Positions 61,136-64,000 of a DNA stretch of 64,000 nucleotides are shown in pieces. Each line of letters begins with the position of its first letter. Position 1 is the stretch's first letter. The notes below the pieces were generated by a model. That model had not been told where the DNA came from. It worked only from the letters and a program-made list of their open reading frames with translations, and made no database searches. A program made the position numbers and the translations under genes. The stretch is from Chryseobacterium sp. G0162 (GTDB lineage: Bacteria; Bacteroidota; Bacteroidia; Flavobacteriales; Weeksellaceae): positions 2,572,001 through 2,636,000 of the forward strand of contig NZ_CP033922.1 of assembly GCF_003815715.1 (NCBI RefSeq), in the 5' to 3' direction.

Positions 61136-63580
61136 TTAAAATTTAAAATTAAGTCGGGCAAAAACCTGCCTTCCGGCGAATCCCATCTGTACCGGATCAA
61201 AAATTCCACCGGCTTCTGTATTCCCATCACTAACGTGTGCACTTTGCAAAGTTGGGTACCTGTTGAATATGTTTTTGCTTCCCAGAGTAAGATTGAGATT
61301 ATTTGAAAATTCATACCCAAAAGAGATATCAGTGGTTACTTTGGGATTGTATACCTGTTCTGAATCATCATATCCGATTAGTGTTACTTTATCAAATCTT
61401 ACCATTTGAAGATTTACATTGAATTTACTGATCTTATAGTTGAGGTTTAAATTAACTTTTGTTTTTGGAGCAGAAGCAAGAATAAAAGCTCTTTCTCTTG
61501 GGCTTAGGTAAGTATCTTCTTTCCCTTTCAGCTGTTCAGAAGTATTTACTCTGGTGATTTCCATATCATTATAATTTCCTGCTAAAGTAGCCGTTAATTT
61601 TCCTGATCCCAGATTTTCGCTATAGCTTAATATGACATCGATACCTTTAGTTTTGGTATCTATGGCATTGGAAAAAAATTGAACTTGATCTATAAAAGGA
61701 TAGAGTTGTTGAAGTTCTGTAGGAAGCTCTTCTCTTGGAAAATAGCCTGTCAAAACGATTCTGTTTTTTACACTGATATAGTATCCATCAACTGTTGCTG
61801 TGAATTTTCCGGTATTGAATGTAAATCCTGCACTTCCATTTACTGAAGTTTCTTGCTTGAGTTGCTCTATTCCAAGTTTATTAGCAAGATCACTGTCATT
61901 TGAAGCCAATTGAATTGTCACTAACTCACCCCCTTGGAAGTTGGTAAATTGCTGACTGTAATATTTCTGAGCTAAAGAAGGAGCTCTGAAACCAGTGGAA
62001 ACAGATCCTCGAAAAGCAAACTGCGGGGTAATGGCATAGCGGGTGGCAAATTTACCATTTAATGTACTTCCAAAGTCATTGTAATTCTCAAATCTTCCTG
62101 CCACACTGATCATCCATTTATCTGTTATGTCAAGTTCCGTATCAAGATAGGCAGCAAAATTATTTCTGCTTTTACCTAAATCAATTGAGTAACCGGGAAA
62201 TCCTTGTGAACCTCCTGGGCGATAGCGCACAGGATCAGAACCCGGCACTTCTACCCATAAATTCTTCGACGTGTCAGCGGTTACAACATTTCCATTAATA
62301 TCATACATCGCATATGAAGTTTCTTCTCCTTTTATAATATTAAATTTTTCATATCTAAATTCAGATCCAAACGCAATATTCAGACCTTTCAAAACTTTAA
62401 ATTGCCTAACGGCGTTAAAGCCTGTTGTGTTTTGTAAAAGCGAATGCCCTCCTGCATTAAAGCTGGTGGGGGATTTGGCCCCCAGACTTGCATTGAGGGT
62501 TTGGTCGATTTGATAAGTAAATCTGTTATTTCCAAACGCATTATAAAAGTCAACATCCCAATTGGCAACTTTGAATTTTAACCCATTATCAAAGGTAAAA
62601 TCTGTAATACTTGTATTTTCAATAGGATTGAATCCATTTGGATATATCGAAGGGATATTTTTATCATCATCCGCTGTTCTTGTCCATGCATAAGCTTTGG
62701 TATTCCTGTGTGAAAAGCCCTGGCGGGAATAGAACTTTAGCCCATCAGTTAAAGGAAGCTCAATATTTCCAAAGAAATATACATTTTGAGCTTTTGCATC
62801 TCCGAAGCGTTGTCTTGGAGCTGGAGGATCATTGTAGATTTCAGGATTAGCATTTCTGATTGCGTAGTCTTTGTTGATAAATTCAGCAGTGAAGTTACCA
62901 AAACCTCCCTTGTTGCCTATTTTCGTTCCCAGGTTTCCGCTGAAATCAAACGTAATTCCATCAACTTTATGATCGGAAACGACATCATTATTTCCCGGAC
63001 TTTTAAAAAGGTTCATTCCATAAAAAGCATTTCCTTCAAAACCTTTATCCCGATCATTAAGGATAACATTAATGACTCCGGCGATCGCATCCGAACCATA
63101 TTGAGCTGAAGCCCCGTCACGCAGCACTTCAACCCGTTTAATTGCTCCGATAGGAATGGTATTCATATCGTATCCCGTATTTCCTCTTCCTTTGGTTCCA
63201 AAAAGATTAATCAGGGAAGATTGATGGTATCTTTTTCCATTAAGGAGTAAAAGAGTCTGATCCGGGCCGAGCCCTCTTAATGTAGCCGGATCTACTGCGT
63301 CGGCACCATCCGATCCGGATTGTTTGTTAGAATTAAAGGAAGGGGCAGAGAACTGTAAAAGTTGGTTTACTTCTACCTGGCCTGTCGCCTGGCTTACCTG
63401 TTTGATATCGATAACATCAATAGGAACAGGAGTATTAATGACCGTTCTTTTTTTGTTTCGGCTTCCGGTAATAGCTACTTCATCAATTTTAGATTCTTTT
63501 GTCAGGGTATCTTTTACCAGCTGAGCATAAGATAGTGAAGATGCCGTAAGAAAAATGACGCTAATGTATTTTATCTTCAT
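61136..63580 (-). CDS. TonB-dependent receptor
   Basis: 814 aa. Signal peptide MKIKYISVIFLTASSLSYAQ, a TonB-box-like DEVAITGSRNKKR, and a plug domain containing VEVNQLLQFSAPSFNSN, LRGLGPDQTLLLLNGKRYHQS, PIGAIKRVEVLRDGASAQYGSDAIAGVINVIL. The barrel ends in Phe (VFARLNFKF). The plug reading LLLLNGKRYH is that of receptors for large or complex ligands rather than of the siderophore class. Its start codon overlaps a perfect 18-bp hairpin. No neighbouring SusD or transporter gene is present, so the ligand is unknown. Confidence 0.93.
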   Translation of the reverse strand: MKIKYISVIFLTASSLSYAQLVKDTLTKESKIDEVAITGSRNKKRTVINTPVPIDVIDIKQVSQATGQVEVNQLLQFSAPSFNSNKQSGSDGADAVDPATLRGLGPDQTLLLLNGKRYHQSSLINLFGTKGRGNTGYDMNTIPIGAIKRVEVLRDGASAQYGSDAIAGVINVILNDRDKGFEGNAFYGMNLFKSPGNNDVVSDHKVDGITFDFSGNLGTKIGNKGGFGNFTAEFINKDYAIRNANPEIYNDPPAPRQRFGDAKAQNVYFFGNIELPLTDGLKFYSRQGFSHRNTKAYAWTRTADDDKNIPSIYPNGFNPIENTSITDFTFDNGLKFKVANWDVDFYNAFGNNRFTYQIDQTLNASLGAKSPTSFNAGGHSLLQNTTGFNAVRQFKVLKGLNIAFGSEFRYEKFNIIKGEETSYAMYDINGNVVTADTSKNLWVEVPGSDPVRYRPGGSQGFPGYSIDLGKSRNNFAAYLDTELDITDKWMISVAGRFENYNDFGSTLNGKFATRYAITPQFAFRGSVSTGFRAPSLAQKYYSQQFTNFQGGELVTIQLASNDSDLANKLGIEQLKQETSVNGSAGFTFNTGKFTATVDGYYISVKNRIVLTGYFPREELPTELQQLYPFIDQVQFFSNAIDTKTKGIDVILSYSENLGSGKLTATLAGNYNDMEITRVNTSEQLKGKEDTYLSPRERAFILASAPKTKVNLNLNYKISKFNVNLQMVRFDKVTLIGYDDSEQVYNPKVTTDISFGYEFSNNLNLTLGSKNIFNRYPTLQSAHVSDGNTEAGGIFDPVQMGFAGRQVFARLNFKF

Positions 63581-63622
63581 ATTGATAATTTTGAGTGGTG
63601 GTTAACTCAAAATTATCAATAT
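63579..63622 (-). promoter_or_regulatory. 18-bp inverted repeat covering the start codon of the TonB-dependent receptor
   Basis: Arms 63579-63596 and 63605-63622 pair without mismatch around an 8-nt loop. The 3' arm on the minus strand ends in AT of the ATG, so the region just before the start, including any ribosome-binding site, would be base-paired in the mRNA. Confidence 0.75.
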
Positions 63623-63742
63623 TTATTTGTAAATCAATACTTAAATTAAATATTTGTTATGAATGTCTTAATTTAATCTTGTTTATGTTAAATGAAAGTA
63701 AAATAATAATTAAAATATTTGATTTAATTAAAATTTTCAACA

Positions 63743-64000
63743 TTAAAAGCTGGTAATGATTCTGTTAATACCTTCTTCCAGAATTTCTTTGGAAGTAGAA
63801 AAGCATATTCTGATGTGCCCTTCAGCTCCTTTTCCAAACCATCTTTCCGAACCGGGAACAATGGCTACTTTTCCATGTTGTAAAACATGTTGTGCAAACT
63901 GATCGCTGGACATTCCATTTTCAATCTTCGGAAATAATACAAAAGTAGCTTCGGGAAGATTAGGGGTTACAAGTCCTGATCCATTCAGAAGCTGGAAAGC
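63743..64000 (-). CDS. PLP-dependent aminotransferase class I/II, C-terminal part (cut by window edge)
   Basis: Partial gene; the 85 codons seen correspond to the C-terminal end of a fold-type I aminotransferase. It contains LPEATFVLFPKIENGMSS and, near the end, KVAIVPGSERWFGKGAEGHIRICFSTS, which holds the conserved Arg that binds the substrate carboxylate (IRICFS). The start is beyond position 64000. The upstream gap 63623-63742 is AT-rich with nothing supportable in it. Confidence 0.85.
   Translation of the reverse strand, partial: AFQLLNGSGLVTPNLPEATFVLFPKIENGMSSDQFAQHVLQHGKVAIVPGSERWFGKGAEGHIRICFSTSKEILEEGINRIITSF

Noticed and set aside
1..64000. CRISPR arrays, rRNA genes, replication origin, complete insertion sequences, restriction or other defence systems
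   Set aside because: None of the typical repeats, motifs or proteins were found on either strand.

Overview
The window looks like a chromosomal segment of a Chryseobacterium-type bacterium (Weeksellaceae, Flavobacteriia). The reasons are AT-rich DNA, weak or absent Shine-Dalgarno sites, TAnnTTTG-type -7 boxes, TPR-containing sensor kinases, stacked TonB-dependent receptors with PepSY partners, and proteins that read as typical of that group. I inferred this by reading the sequence, without a database search. No rRNA, tRNA, CRISPR array, prophage or complete insertion sequence was seen.

Layout. (1) 229-17661, minus strand: division and cell-wall (dcw) cluster mraZ-rsmH-ftsL-ftsI-murE-[four-helix-bundle remnant]-mraY-murD-ftsW-murG-murC-ftsQ-ftsA-ftsZ-yqeY. 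murE has the DNPR motif of meso-diaminopimelate ligases. Several gaps are filled by short repeats: three copies of a two-hairpin element, a 97-bp MITE-like element, and tandem or palindromic AT-rich repeats. mraZ is preceded by three 10-bp-phased MraZ boxes. (2) 17934-19828, plus strand: alpha/beta hydrolase, engB, ElaA-type acetyltransferase. (3) 19922-25000: a two-component locus with a TPR sensor kinase and response regulator, a three-gene small-protein operon, a membrane protein of unknown function, and two paralogous small secreted-type peptides. Three copies of TACGG-N4-CCGTA each sit exactly 22 nt upstream of a -7 box, which defines a local regulon. This is the most striking signal in the window. 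(4) 25017-26809: msrA and an atypical ROK kinase. (5) 26889-37233, minus strand: iron-siderophore uptake block with three TonB-dependent receptors, three PepSY membrane proteins and one 54-aa membrane protein. (6) 37388-48127: secA, a DUF2795 protein, nucleotide-sugar epimerase, DUF2797 protein, WG-repeat lipoprotein, AsmA-like protein and small hypotheticals. (7) 48250-50302: SPL-type radical SAM protein and three short cysteine-rich peptides with bacteriocin-like leaders, two of them too short for ordinary gene calling. (8) 50346-57560: 2OG-Fe(II) oxygenase, menD, pabB/pabC-like pair, three membrane proteins and a DUF3820 protein. (9) 57630-64000: uvrB, sugar dehydrogenase lipoprotein, a large TonB-dependent receptor whose start codon lies in an 18-bp hairpin, and the 3' end of an aminotransferase gene cut by the window edge.

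How the parts fit: region 1 supplies the peptidoglycan precursor, septal synthase and FtsZ-ring machinery as one long transcription direction. Region 5 is a ferric-siderophore import unit in which the receptors cross the outer membrane and the PepSY proteins probably act on the iron-siderophore at the inner membrane. Region 3 appears self-contained: the regulator probably activates its own internal promoter, the small-protein operon and the membrane-protein gene.
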